NCBI RefSeq assembly: GCF_003992315.1
Contig: NZ_RQVE01000004.1
Coordinates: forward strand, 110,433-174,432
Length of the DNA stretch: 64,000 nt
Source of the DNA: Veillonella sp. 3891
Lineage (GTDB): Bacteria; Bacillota; Negativicutes; Veillonellales; Veillonellaceae
Direction: 5' to 3'
Shown here: piece by piece, positions 1-8,655 of the stretch
Position numbering within the stretch: position 1 is the first letter of the stretch
Layout: every line of letters starts with the position of its first letter
Notes under the pieces: model-generated
Seen by the model: only the letters and a program-made list of their open reading frames with translations
Databases searched by the model: none
Told to the model about the DNA's origin: nothing
Translations under genes and position numbers: made by a program

Positions 1-2
1 AC

Positions 3-251
3 TCTCAGCAGGAAGTACTAGCAAAAGTTCGTCATGATGGTACCACATTGTGGGATGCAGAGTGGGAACAAAGATTGGCGCAAAAACGAGATGAAGTACA
101 AGCCCTACATGATGCCATTCTAGAAGATATTCGAGTTCGTGCAGGTGTTCTGGCGAGAGCAAAACAACTAGATTTGGTGGTAGTGGACCATATTACGGAT
201 CGTACTGGTATGGATTTGACAGATGAAATCATTCAATCGTATGGACAATAA
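3..251 (+). CDS. Skp/OmpH-like protein, C-terminal part (cut by window edge)
   Basis: The reading frame is open from the window edge to a TAA at 249-251, so only the last 82 residues are visible. They are charged and helical (a Lys/Arg/Glu/Gln-rich stretch), followed by a short hydrophobic strand (LDLVVV) and a DLTDEII ending. The same ending pattern (GIDITEDVL) closes the next gene, and it is typical of the C-terminus of the periplasmic chaperone family Skp/OmpH. The start lies outside the window. It precedes the next OmpH-like gene by about 10 bases and is probably a tandem paralogue in the same operon. The family call is by ending pattern and context only. Confidence 0.55.
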   Translation, partial: SQQEVLAKVRHDGTTLWDAEWEQRLAQKRDEVQALHDAILEDIRVRAGVLARAKQLDLVVVDHITDRTGMDLTDEIIQSYGQ

Positions 252-263
252 AGGAGTAAAGTG

Positions 264-713
264 ATGAAATCAATGTGGAAACGTATGGCTACAGGAGCTA
301 TGATGGTATGTGCATTAGGATTGGTTGCTGGTTGTGGCACCACAGATAAAGTAGGTGTGGTAAACACTGAAAAATTAGTGCAAGAAAGCCAAAAAGCAAA
401 AGATATCAATAAAGAAATGGAAGCGAAACAAAAAGAAGTAACTGATCGTTTAGCTCAAGTGCAAGGTACACAAACAGAAGACCAATTCCACCAAACACAA
501 ATGAATGCACAACAAGAATTGCAAATCTTTGGTCAAGCAAAGGGTAAAGAGTTCAAAGCCTATGTGGAATCTAATATCCAAGCGGTAGCGAAAGAAAAAG
601 AATTGACTGTAGTAGCAAATGATCAAGCCATTGTAACGGGTGGTATTGATATTACAGAAGATGTGCTTAAAAAGATGAATGAAGGCGCTTCTTCCGCAGA
701 AACTAGTAAATAA
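264..713 (+). CDS. OmpH/Skp-family periplasmic chaperone with a lipobox
   Basis: A protein of about 149 residues. The N-terminus is a lipoprotein signal: a basic start, a hydrophobic run, then a lipobox LVAGC, so Cys would be lipidated and the protein membrane-anchored. The mature part is a Lys/Glu/Gln-rich helical region (about residues 45-120), as in the tentacles of Skp, and it ends in the family-type VVANDQAIVTGGIDITEDVL. Skp/OmpH proteins normally escort unfolded outer-membrane proteins through the periplasm and have a cleaved, non-lipid signal. The ATG at 264 is preferred over a GTG at 261 because AGGAG (252-256) is then 7 bases away. It lies directly upstream of lpxD, the classical skp-lpxD neighbourhood. 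Confidence 0.75.
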   Translation: MKSMWKRMATGAMMVCALGLVAGCGTTDKVGVVNTEKLVQESQKAKDINKEMEAKQKEVTDRLAQVQGTQTEDQFHQTQMNAQQELQIFGQAKGKEFKAYVESNIQAVAKEKELTVVANDQAIVTGGIDITEDVLKKMNEGASSAETSK

Positions 714-743
714 TAAGAGAGTGAAAAGTAAGGAGGCTTCAGC

Positions 744-1775
744 GTGAAGTTTTCAGTAGAAGACCTAGCCAAACTGGTTGAGGGTACCGTATATGGTGAT
801 GGTTCTATTAGTATTGAAGAAGCCCGTAGTTTAGATCAAGGGGCAGAACATGCTATTAGTTTTGCTATCGGCGATTATAGAGAGTTCGCAAAAGATAGTA
901 AAGCAGGAGCATTGTTAGTGGATGCAAAAATTGAAGATTGTACGATTCCTCAAATCGTAGTGTCCAATGCAAAAGCTGCCTTTGCTAAATTGTTAGAAGT
1001 GTTCCATCCTCCTGTGGTATTTCCAGAGGGGATTCATGAAACGGCTATTATTGGTAAAAACGTAACAATTGGTAAGAATGTAAAAATTGGACCCTATTGT
1101 GTAGTTTACGATAATGCCATCATTGGTGATAATGTCACATTACACGCCTATGTATATATTGGACATAATGTACGTATTGGCGAAGGTACCACAATCTATG
1201 CAAGTTCTATTGTGCATGAAAACTGTATTTTAGGAAAACGAGTTGTGTTACGGGCTAATGCAGTCATTGGTGGAGAAGGCTTTGGCTTTGCCACTGAAAA
1301 TGGCAAGCACACACATATCCCACAAGTGGGTAATGTGATTCTAGAAGATGATGTGGAAGTAGGCTCTTGCTCTTGTATCGACAATGCTACAATGGGCTCT
1401 ACTTTGGTGCGCCGTGGTACAAAGATAGACAACTTAGTTCACCTAGGCCATAATGTGGAAATTGGTGAAGACTGCTTCTTGATTGCTCAAGTCGGTATCG
1501 CTGGTAGTACAAAATGTGGTAATCATGTTATCTTTGCTGGTCAAACTGGCTGCACGGGACATATTACGATTGGTGATAATGTTACCTTTGCCGGTAAAAC
1601 GGGCATCACAGGTAATGTGCCATCCAATGGATTATATGCAGGTTTCCCAATGCGACCACACAAAGAATGGTTGAAATTAGCGGCTTATGAAAGTCGATTG
1701 CCAGATATGGTAAAACAGTTGAAAGCATTAGAAAAAGAAGTAGCTGCTTTGCAAGCTAAATTAGAAGATAAATAG
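744..1775 (+). CDS. lpxD: UDP-3-O-acylglucosamine N-acyltransferase
   Basis: Third enzyme of lipid A synthesis; it adds a hydroxyacyl chain from acyl-ACP to the 2-amino group of UDP-3-O-acyl-glucosamine. It has 343 residues, the usual length. The N-terminal part (about 1-95) is the uridine-binding domain. From about residue 100 to 300 it is a left-handed beta helix of hexapeptide repeats (IGKNVTIGKNVKIG and similar). The conserved HLGHNVEIG segment (His233/His236) contains the expected catalytic histidine. The C-terminus is a helical KQLKALEKEVAALQ segment. The start is GTG at 744 behind AAGGAGG. It heads the first block of lipid A genes. Confidence 0.95.
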   Translation: MKFSVEDLAKLVEGTVYGDGSISIEEARSLDQGAEHAISFAIGDYREFAKDSKAGALLVDAKIEDCTIPQIVVSNAKAAFAKLLEVFHPPVVFPEGIHETAIIGKNVTIGKNVKIGPYCVVYDNAIIGDNVTLHAYVYIGHNVRIGEGTTIYASSIVHENCILGKRVVLRANAVIGGEGFGFATENGKHTHIPQVGNVILEDDVEVGSCSCIDNATMGSTLVRRGTKIDNLVHLGHNVEIGEDCFLIAQVGIAGSTKCGNHVIFAGQTGCTGHITIGDNVTFAGKTGITGNVPSNGLYAGFPMRPHKEWLKLAAYESRLPDMVKQLKALEKEVAALQAKLEDK

Positions 1776-1783
1776 GTGTACTT

Positions 1784-2695
1784 ATGTTATATACCTGTAT
1801 GAAAGTATTAAGTGCTATCCTATGTGCCTTGCCGTATCGAGTACAATATGGTATTGGATATCTCTTAGGACAATTAGGGTGGCTCTTCACACCAAGCAAT
1901 CGAAAACGATTGGCCATAGGACAAATCTTGTTTTGCCGTATTACAGATGATCCTCTAGAGGCGAAACGAATAGCCAAAGCTAGTGTGACTCGATTTGGTC
2001 GTATGATCGTGGATGTGCTTCGGTATCCTGAAATTAAAGATGGCAAGTACAAAGAGATGTTCACTATGGAAGGTCGTGAATATCTAGAATCTGCCAAAGA
2101 AGATGGAAAAGGTGCTATTATTATCGCTCTCCATAGTGGAAACTGGGAATTACTAGGAGGCATTTTAGCATCGGAAGGCTATCCTTTGATTTCAGTAGCC
2201 ATGCAACAACAAGGTGATGCGGACAAATTTATCAATGAATATCGTGAGCTTATGCAACAACATGTCACCTATAAAACAGGGGTTCGTGAAATGGTGAAAG
2301 AATTGCAACAAGGTTCTTTCATTGGTCTTATCATGGACCAAGATCCAGGAGATAAAGGTCAGTTAGTGCCGTTTTTCGGCTACGAAACATTGACTCCTGT
2401 AGGACCAGCAGCGATGGCTCGTATGCAAGAGGTGCCGATTATTCCAATTACCATTCGTTTTAATGAATATACTGAAAAACACGAAATTACAGTACATCCT
2501 CCTGTATATGCAGAAAAAACAGAGGATCGTAAACGTGATATTGCTGTTACATTGACGATGCTCAATGAATGGTTAGAAGATTATATTAGACGCTATCCAG
2601 AAGATTGGTTCTGGCTCCATAACCGTTGGAAATGGACACGGCGCTTTTATGGTGATACTATAGAAGTACCACCAGATGTAATGAATCAAAAATAA
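1784..2695 (+). CDS. LpxL/HtrB-family lysophospholipid acyltransferase (first copy)
   Basis: A 303-residue member of the LpxL/LpxM (HtrB/MsbB) family, which transfers secondary acyl chains to Kdo-lipid A at the inner membrane. The family H-x4-E catalytic motif is visible as HSGNWE (about residue 117), followed by the conserved MDQDPG segment and a WFWLHNRWK C-terminal motif. The N-terminus is hydrophobic and may anchor it. It lies 8 bases after lpxD and 16 bases before lpxC. A second, diverged copy lies at 14261, so the two may add different acyl chains. Which copy is LpxL and which LpxM cannot be told from sequence alone. Confidence 0.85.
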   Translation: MLYTCMKVLSAILCALPYRVQYGIGYLLGQLGWLFTPSNRKRLAIGQILFCRITDDPLEAKRIAKASVTRFGRMIVDVLRYPEIKDGKYKEMFTMEGREYLESAKEDGKGAIIIALHSGNWELLGGILASEGYPLISVAMQQQGDADKFINEYRELMQQHVTYKTGVREMVKELQQGSFIGLIMDQDPGDKGQLVPFFGYETLTPVGPAAMARMQEVPIIPITIRFNEYTEKHEITVHPPVYAEKTEDRKRDIAVTLTMLNEWLEDYIRRYPEDWFWLHNRWKWTRRFYGDTIEVPPDVMNQK

Positions 2696-2711
2696 TAGAA
2701 GGGAGGTCCTC

Positions 2712-3542
2712 ATGAAACAACAAACAATTAGCAAAGCCATTAGTTATGAAGGGGCTGGCTTGCATAGTGGATTGCCTGTACAAATGCGCATTTTACCAAG
2801 TGAGCCGAATACAGGGATTACCTTTGTACGTACAGACTTGCCAGGTACGCCTTCTGTAAAAGCAGATATCCGTAATGTAACGAATACGATGCGTGCTACT
2901 ACATTAGAAAATGGTGAGGCTAAAGTATTTACGGTAGAACATATTTTAGCAGCTTTCTATGGTATGGCTATCGATAATTGCGTAATTGAATTAAACTCAC
3001 CAGAACCTCCGATAGCAGATGGTGGGTCAGCCACATTTGTACAGCTTATCAAAGAGGCTGGTATTGTAGAACAAGAGGCAGACCGTCATGTGTACGTTGT
3101 GAAACAATCCCATGGTATCTATGAAGAAGATAAATTTATCATCATTCGTCCTTATGATGGATTCCGAGTGACTTTCACAAGTATTAATAGTCATCCCATG
3201 CTAGGTACACAACATGCGGATTATGAAATTAATCCCGATGTGTTTGCCACAGAGATTGCGCCAGCTAGAACGATTGGTTTCACAAAAGAAATCGAACAAT
3301 TGCAGGCGATGGGATTGGCAAAAGGCGGATCTACAGAGAATGTGATTGTTTATGATGATACAACTTGTTTATCAGAACTTAATTTCCCTGACGAATTAGT
3401 GCGCCATAAAATTTTAGATATATTAGGCGATTTATTTTTAGTAGGTCATTTAAAAGGCCATATTATTGCTGTAAAATCAAGTCATAATTTAAACTCACGA
3501 TTAAGTCGAGAAATTTTAAAAGAAATGCAAGAGGAGGCATAA
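2712..3542 (+). CDS. lpxC: UDP-3-O-acyl-N-acetylglucosamine deacetylase
   Basis: The committed, zinc-dependent step of lipid A synthesis: removal of the N-acetyl group from UDP-3-O-acyl-GlcNAc. The 276 residues include the metal motif VEHILAA (Glu76, His77) and the second ligand set HKILDILGD near residue 233, followed by GHLKGHIIAVKSSHNLN. It is shorter than the roughly 305 residues of E. coli LpxC because the C-terminal tail is missing. The RBS GGGAGG is just upstream. Its position between an acyltransferase and fabZ is standard for Negativicutes-type lipid A clusters. Confidence 0.96.
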   Translation: MKQQTISKAISYEGAGLHSGLPVQMRILPSEPNTGITFVRTDLPGTPSVKADIRNVTNTMRATTLENGEAKVFTVEHILAAFYGMAIDNCVIELNSPEPPIADGGSATFVQLIKEAGIVEQEADRHVYVVKQSHGIYEEDKFIIIRPYDGFRVTFTSINSHPMLGTQHADYEINPDVFATEIAPARTIGFTKEIEQLQAMGLAKGGSTENVIVYDDTTCLSELNFPDELVRHKILDILGDLFLVGHLKGHIIAVKSSHNLNSRLSREILKEMQEEA

Positions 3543-3543
3543 C

Positions 3544-3978
3544 ATGATTCTTACAATTGAAGAGATTATGGAAATTCTACCACACCGTTATCCATTTTTA
3601 TTGGTAGATCGTATTATTGAAATGGAACCAATGAAACGTGCGGTAGGTCTTAAAAACTGTACATTCAATGAACCACATTTCATGGGTCACTTTCCAGGTA
3701 ATCCTGTGATGCCAGGCGTATTGATTACAGAAGCGATTGCTCAAGTTGGTGGGATTGCACTCTTGTATCCTGAAGAAAATCGTGGTTTAACGCCAATGTT
3801 TACAGGTATTGATAAAGTGCGTTTCCGTCACCCTGTAAAACCTGGTGACCAAGTACGTATCGAAGCTGATGTAGTAAAAATCAAAGGCCGTATGGGTAAA
3901 GTGGAAGGCCGTGCGTATGTTGGTGATAAATTGGTGGCAAGTGGTGAGTACATGTTCGCCTTAGTGAAGCCAGAATAA
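3544..3978 (+). CDS. fabZ: 3-hydroxyacyl-ACP dehydratase
   Basis: A 144-residue hot-dog-fold dehydratase of fatty acid synthesis. It shows the N-terminal LPHRYPFLLVDRI motif and the catalytic helix segment HFPGNPVMPGVLITEA, which holds the active-site His and Glu. It starts one base after the lpxC stop and is followed by lpxA. FabZ competes with LpxA/LpxD for hydroxyacyl-ACP, so co-transcription with lpxC and lpxA links membrane phospholipid and lipid A supply. Confidence 0.95.
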   Translation: MILTIEEIMEILPHRYPFLLVDRIIEMEPMKRAVGLKNCTFNEPHFMGHFPGNPVMPGVLITEAIAQVGGIALLYPEENRGLTPMFTGIDKVRFRHPVKPGDQVRIEADVVKIKGRMGKVEGRAYVGDKLVASGEYMFALVKPE

Positions 3979-4004
3979 CTTTCAAAATATAAGGAGTGAC
4001 ACAG

Positions 4005-4817
4005 ATGATCGTAGTTGGCATGGAAAATGCAACATCTGAAATTCATAGTACTGCAGTCATACATCCGGATGCAAAAATTGGTAAAAATGTTATTATTGGT
4101 CCTGGTGCAGTCATTGGAGAACATGTTGAAATCGGAGATGGTACTAAAATCGGTGCTAATGTAGTGATTGGTGGCTGGACAACGATTGGTAAAAATAATG
4201 AATTTTTCCCAGGTTGTGCTATCGGTTTAGAACCTCAAGATTTAAAATTTAAAGGTGAAAAAAGTTATTGCATCATTGGCGATAATACAGTAGTTCGAGA
4301 ATTCGTAACTATTAGTCGTGCCACAGGGGAAGGTGAAGAAACGCGAATTGGCAACAATTGCTTGTTCCAAGCGTGTACTCATGTAGCGCATAACTGTATC
4401 GTTGGCAATAATGTAATTATGAGTAACTGTGCAGGTCTTGCAGGTCACGTAATCGTAGAAGATAGGGTTGTTATCGGTGGCATCGCAGGGGTCCATCAAT
4501 TTGTAAAAATTGGACGCAATGCTATGGTAGGTGGTATGGCGAAAGTTGTACAAGATATCCCTCCTTATGTGATTGCGGATGGACAGCCAGCACATGTCAT
4601 CGGACTGAACTCGGTGGGTCTTGCACGTGCGGGTGTATCTGAAGAAGTACGTCGTGAATTGAAGAAAGCATTCCGTATTATTTATCGTAGTGGTTATAGT
4701 TTATCTAAAGCCATTGAAGAAATGGAATTAAATTTAACATCCTCTGTTGAGATTGAACATATGCTACGTTTCTTGCGTAATGCAGATCGTGGTATCATGC
4801 GTGTACGCAGAGATTAA
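4005..4817 (+). CDS. lpxA: UDP-N-acetylglucosamine acyltransferase
   Basis: First enzyme of lipid A synthesis; it moves a 3-hydroxyacyl chain to the 3-OH of UDP-GlcNAc. It is a left-handed beta helix of hexapeptide repeats (residues about 10-190), with the catalytic HVAHNCIVGN segment and a C-terminal helical domain (about 195-270). The length of about 270 residues is close to the family norm. An upstream GTG at 3996 overlaps the AAGGAG ribosome-binding site, so ATG at 4005 is the better start. It is the last gene before a terminator. Confidence 0.95.
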   Translation: MIVVGMENATSEIHSTAVIHPDAKIGKNVIIGPGAVIGEHVEIGDGTKIGANVVIGGWTTIGKNNEFFPGCAIGLEPQDLKFKGEKSYCIIGDNTVVREFVTISRATGEGEETRIGNNCLFQACTHVAHNCIVGNNVIMSNCAGLAGHVIVEDRVVIGGIAGVHQFVKIGRNAMVGGMAKVVQDIPPYVIADGQPAHVIGLNSVGLARAGVSEEVRRELKKAFRIIYRSGYSLSKAIEEMELNLTSSVEIEHMLRFLRNADRGIMRVRRD

Positions 4818-4828
4818 TTAGAAATTAA

Positions 4829-4876
4829 AATACATGGTGAAGGTATATGACATATGCTTTTGCCATGTATTTTTTG
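4829..4876 (+). terminator. Rho-independent terminator after lpxA
   Basis: The arms ATACATGG and CCATGTAT enclose a partly self-complementary loop and are followed by a T-rich run. It separates the lpxD-lpxA operon from the lpxI operon. Confidence 0.7.
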
Positions 4877-4909
4877 TTGTGAACTTTCATGCCATTTGTC
4901 TCCTTTATG

Positions 4910-4918
4910 TGATATAAT
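4910..4918 (+). promoter_or_regulatory. Extended -10 promoter for the lpxI operon
   Basis: TGA followed directly by TATAAT (4913-4918) gives an extended -10 element, with no good -35 box. It lies about 42 bases before the lpxI start and just downstream of the previous terminator, so a new transcript probably begins here. Confidence 0.6.
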
Positions 4919-4960
4919 ATAGATTAGGATTTTTATAATTAAAAGTTAGTGGGAGGCGTT

Positions 4961-5785
4961 ATGGTGAAAGTAGGATTGATTGCAGGAATTGGAAATCTGC
5001 CAGTTGAATTTATGCGAGCAGCTCAACATGAAGGCTATGAAGTTGTGGTCATATCTGTTGTGACAAATGGTGCTCCTGAATTGCAAGCAGAGGCCGATGC
5101 ATACTACCAAATCAGCGTCTTTAAATCAGATACAGTGATTAAAACGTTCCTCAAAGAAGGTGTCACTGATGTAACGATGTTAGGTAAAGTGACAAAGGAA
5201 CATCTCTATAAAAAGATAACAACCATTCCAGATATGCGTACCATTAAATTATTGAATCGTTTGCGTAATCGTAAAGATGATACGATCATGTTGGCCATCG
5301 TGGATGAATTAGAAAAAGAAGGTCTATCTGTAGCAGATCAAACAAAATACATGCGTTCTCTTATGCCTCCGGTGGGTGTGATGACAACTCGAAAACCAAC
5401 AGAGGTGGAGCAACTAGATATTGAGTTTGGCTTTACCTTAGCCAAACAAATGGGAGCTCTCGATATTGGTCAAACTGTAGTAGTGAAAGAACAAGCAGCG
5501 ATGGCCATTGAAGCTATTGAAGGAACAGATGAGTGTATCAAACGAGGCGGGGCCTTGGGGCGTGAAGGTGCTGTGGTGGTAAAAACTGCAAAACCTAATC
5601 AAGATGTACGTTTCGATGTTCCTGCAGTAGGTATGAAGACCTTAGAATCTATGATTAGCAGTAACTGTAAGGTGTTAGCTATGGAAGCAAAACGGACGAT
5701 TTTTGTGGAACAAGAAGCGGTGCTGCAAAAAGCAAATGAATTAGGGATCGTAATCTGTGCCGTAGAAGGGCCGGATGAGGAGTAA
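4961..5785 (+). CDS. lpxI: UDP-2,3-diacylglucosamine diphosphatase, LpxI type
   Basis: LpxI (formerly DUF1009) hydrolyses UDP-2,3-diacylglucosamine to lipid X, replacing LpxH of enterobacteria. The protein starts VGLIAGIGNLPVEF, and the C-terminal catalytic half contains the conserved GREGAVVVKTAKP segment (about residues 200-215) and FDVPAVGMKT. About 274 residues, the usual length. A GTG at 4949 overlaps the GGGAGG ribosome-binding site, so ATG 4961 (or GTG 4964) is more plausible. The next gene, lpxB, uses its product. Confidence 0.92.
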   Translation: MVKVGLIAGIGNLPVEFMRAAQHEGYEVVVISVVTNGAPELQAEADAYYQISVFKSDTVIKTFLKEGVTDVTMLGKVTKEHLYKKITTIPDMRTIKLLNRLRNRKDDTIMLAIVDELEKEGLSVADQTKYMRSLMPPVGVMTTRKPTEVEQLDIEFGFTLAKQMGALDIGQTVVVKEQAAMAIEAIEGTDECIKRGGALGREGAVVVKTAKPNQDVRFDVPAVGMKTLESMISSNCKVLAMEAKRTIFVEQEAVLQKANELGIVICAVEGPDEE

Positions 5786-5787
5786 AC

Positions 5788-6924
5788 ATGAAGATTATGT
5801 TTTCTGCTGGTGAAGCATCAGGAGATACGCACGGCGCCAGTGTGGCGAAGGCTTTATTGGAGAAATATCCGGAAGCACAGCTATTTGGTATGGGCGGAGA
5901 TTTGATGAAACAAGCTGGTGTGGATATTATTTATGATATTCAGAAACTAGGGTTTATCGGCATCGTTGAAATACTAAAACATTTACCTACCTTTTTTAAA
6001 CTTCGCAGTTTCTTAAAAGAAGCTATGCTACGAGAAAAGCCAGATGTGTTGGTGTGTATTGACTATCCAGGTTTTAACATGAAGCTAGCTAAGGTGGCAA
6101 AAGAATTACATATCCCTGTGGTGTACTACATTGCGCCAACCATTTGGGCTTGGAATAAAGGCCGAGGTAAAGATATCGCCAAAACAGTAACAAAAGTAGC
6201 CTCTATTTTTCCTTTTGAAGCGGAGGCATATCGTGAATTTGGCGTAGATGTGGAATTTGTAGGAAATCCTTTAGTAGATATTGTACATCCTACCATGTCC
6301 TATGAATCAGCTCTTGCTCATTTCGGTGCAGATACAACAAGTCGCAATATTCTCTTGATGCCAGGCAGTCGCAAACAAGAAGTAGAAGGCTTATTACCTA
6401 CCATGTTAGCAGCGGCTGAACGGTTATATGAGAATCACAAAGATTTGAAGTTCTTCCTACCACGAGCACATACCATACCAAAAGAAGATATTGATAGAAT
6501 ATTACAAGCTTATTCTGTGCCAGTTACTGTTACAGAAGGTCATAACTATGATTTAATGCAGATTTGTACAGCTTGTATTGCGGCATCTGGAACGGCGACC
6601 TTGGAAACAGCATTAATGAATGTACCTACAGTGTTGATTTATAAAGTGGCATCTGTCACGTATGGAATCGGTAAACTATTGGTTAAAATTGACCATATTG
6701 GATTACCTAATATTATGGCAAAACGGCGTATTATTCCTGAACTATTACAAGGGGAAGTAACGCCAGAAAATGTAGAACGAGAACTAGCTAATATCTTAGA
6801 TAATGAGGCGGTATATACGCAGATGAAAGCTGATTTAGCACAAGTGAAAGTAGAATTAGGGGCACCGGGAGCGGTGCAACGTGTAGCTGATGTCATTGCA
6901 TCAGTAGCAATGAAGGAGGCATAA
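5788..6924 (+). CDS. lpxB: Lipid-A-disaccharide synthase
   Basis: A GT-B glycosyltransferase (family GT19) that condenses lipid X with UDP-diacylglucosamine to give the tetra-acyl disaccharide. The 378 residues show the family start MKIMFSAGEASGDTHGA, the CIDYPGFNMKLAK and YYIAPTIWAWNKGR motifs, GNPLVD, and the sugar-nucleotide site segment ASGTATLETAL. It starts two bases after the lpxI stop and is followed at once by the flippase gene. Confidence 0.96.
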   Translation: MKIMFSAGEASGDTHGASVAKALLEKYPEAQLFGMGGDLMKQAGVDIIYDIQKLGFIGIVEILKHLPTFFKLRSFLKEAMLREKPDVLVCIDYPGFNMKLAKVAKELHIPVVYYIAPTIWAWNKGRGKDIAKTVTKVASIFPFEAEAYREFGVDVEFVGNPLVDIVHPTMSYESALAHFGADTTSRNILLMPGSRKQEVEGLLPTMLAAAERLYENHKDLKFFLPRAHTIPKEDIDRILQAYSVPVTVTEGHNYDLMQICTACIAASGTATLETALMNVPTVLIYKVASVTYGIGKLLVKIDHIGLPNIMAKRRIIPELLQGEVTPENVERELANILDNEAVYTQMKADLAQVKVELGAPGAVQRVADVIASVAMKEA

Positions 6925-8652
6925 ATGAATCGTTATAAACAACTATTGGCGTTTGTACTGCCATATAGAATGCGACTCATCTTGGGGATCTTTTGCATGA
7001 TTGCCGCTGCCATGGGATATTTAGTAGTACCATGGTTAATCCGAAATGTAGTGGATGGAGTATTGCAAGATAAAGACTTAGGCTTATTAACGTTAATTGT
7101 TGTCGCCATCTTAATCATTTTCTTGCTACGTGGATTTGCTACATATGGGCAAAACTATACGATGGCTTATGTAGGGCAAAGAGTAGTTATCGACATTCGT
7201 GAAACCTTATTTAAGCATTTACAAAAGTTAGACCAAGCTTATTTTGACCGCCGTAAAACAGGGGTTATTATGAGTAATGTTACGAGTGATGTAGGTGCTT
7301 TGCAACAAGCTATTGTGGATAACCTTATATCCTTTATGACAGAAGGGGTTACCTTAGTAGGGTCCTTAGTATTCATGTTTTACTTGGACTGGAAACTATC
7401 CCTTTTAACATTGATTATTGTTCCTGTCGTGTTAGGATTAACCAATATATTTGGTAAAAAATTGCGCTCTGCAGGCCATGAGGTACAAGGTAGAACAGCA
7501 GATATTACGGCATTTTTACAAGAAGTTATCTCCGGTGTTCGTGTGATTCGTTCTTTTGCTCGTGAAACATATGAATTTAAGCGATTTGAACAAGAGAACC
7601 AAAATAACTTTGATGCTGCTATGAAAGCTACAAAATTAACCGCTGTCATGGGACCTATGGTGGAATTTGCAGCAGCCATTGCAGTAGTCATTATTTTATG
7701 GTATGGTGGATATTCTGTAGTACAAGGTTATATTACAGCAGGATCCTTGATTGCATTCTTAATTTATGCTATCAATCTATCTAACCCTGTGAAACGCTTA
7801 ACTCAAGTGTACGGTAACTTGCAAAAAGCGATGGCAGCAGGAGATCGTGTCATTGATATTTTAGAAACAGAACCTCATGTGAAAGAATCAGTAACAGCAA
7901 AAGCATTAACGAATGTACAAGGAGATGTAGAGTTCGACAATGTACAATTTGCCTATGATGAGGATAATTTGGCATTAAAAGGGGTCAATTTAACAGTAAA
8001 ACAAGGGCAAACTGTGGCGATTGTAGGACCTTCTGGAGCAGGTAAATCAACGATTGCCAATTTGTTACCACGTTTCTATGATGTGACGGGTGGCGCCATC
8101 CGCATTGATGGTGTAGATGTACGTGATGTAACATTTAGATCCTTACGAGAAAATATTGGTTTAGTACCACAAGATACGATGTTATTCAATGCATCTGTAC
8201 GTGAAAATATCTTGTATGGACGCTTAGATGCGACGGAGCAAGAAATCATAGATGCAGCTAAAGCAGCAAATGCCTATGAATTTATTGAAAAATTACCAAA
8301 TGGGTTTGATACGATAGTAGGCGAGCGAGGTAGCTCCTTGTCTGGCGGTCAACGTCAACGGATTGCTATTGCAAGGGCAATCTTGAAAAACCCTAGCATT
8401 TTAATTCTTGATGAGGCTACTTCAGCCTTAGATACTGAAAGTGAAAAAATTGTACAAGAAGCATTAGAACGATTAATGAAAAATAGAACGGCTTTGGTGA
8501 TTGCTCATAGATTGAGTACCATTAAACATGCCGATCATATAGTGGTCTTACAACAAGGCTGTGTTGTAGAAGAAGGCACACATGATGAATTATTAGCGTT
8601 GAATGGCTTGTACAGTCATTTATATTCTGTTCAATTTGCCGGAAAAGGATAA
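6925..8652 (+). CDS. msbA: Lipid A export ABC transporter, MsbA type
   Basis: A 575-residue half-transporter that works as a homodimer to flip core-lipid A across the inner membrane using ATP. About six membrane segments lie in residues 1-310. The ATPase domain follows from about 340, with Walker A GPSGAGKST, the Q-loop region LVPQDTMLFN, the signature LSGGQRQR, Walker B ILILDEATSALD and the switch histidine in IAHRLSTI. Assignment as the lipid flippase, rather than a drug exporter, rests on its place between lpxB and waaA. Confidence 0.9.
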   Translation: MNRYKQLLAFVLPYRMRLILGIFCMIAAAMGYLVVPWLIRNVVDGVLQDKDLGLLTLIVVAILIIFLLRGFATYGQNYTMAYVGQRVVIDIRETLFKHLQKLDQAYFDRRKTGVIMSNVTSDVGALQQAIVDNLISFMTEGVTLVGSLVFMFYLDWKLSLLTLIIVPVVLGLTNIFGKKLRSAGHEVQGRTADITAFLQEVISGVRVIRSFARETYEFKRFEQENQNNFDAAMKATKLTAVMGPMVEFAAAIAVVIILWYGGYSVVQGYITAGSLIAFLIYAINLSNPVKRLTQVYGNLQKAMAAGDRVIDILETEPHVKESVTAKALTNVQGDVEFDNVQFAYDEDNLALKGVNLTVKQGQTVAIVGPSGAGKSTIANLLPRFYDVTGGAIRIDGVDVRDVTFRSLRENIGLVPQDTMLFNASVRENILYGRLDATEQEIIDAAKAANAYEFIEKLPNGFDTIVGERGSSLSGGQRQRIAIARAILKNPSILILDEATSALDTESEKIVQEALERLMKNRTALVIAHRLSTIKHADHIVVLQQGCVVEEGTHDELLALNGLYSHLYSVQFAGKG

Positions 8653-8655
8653 ACT

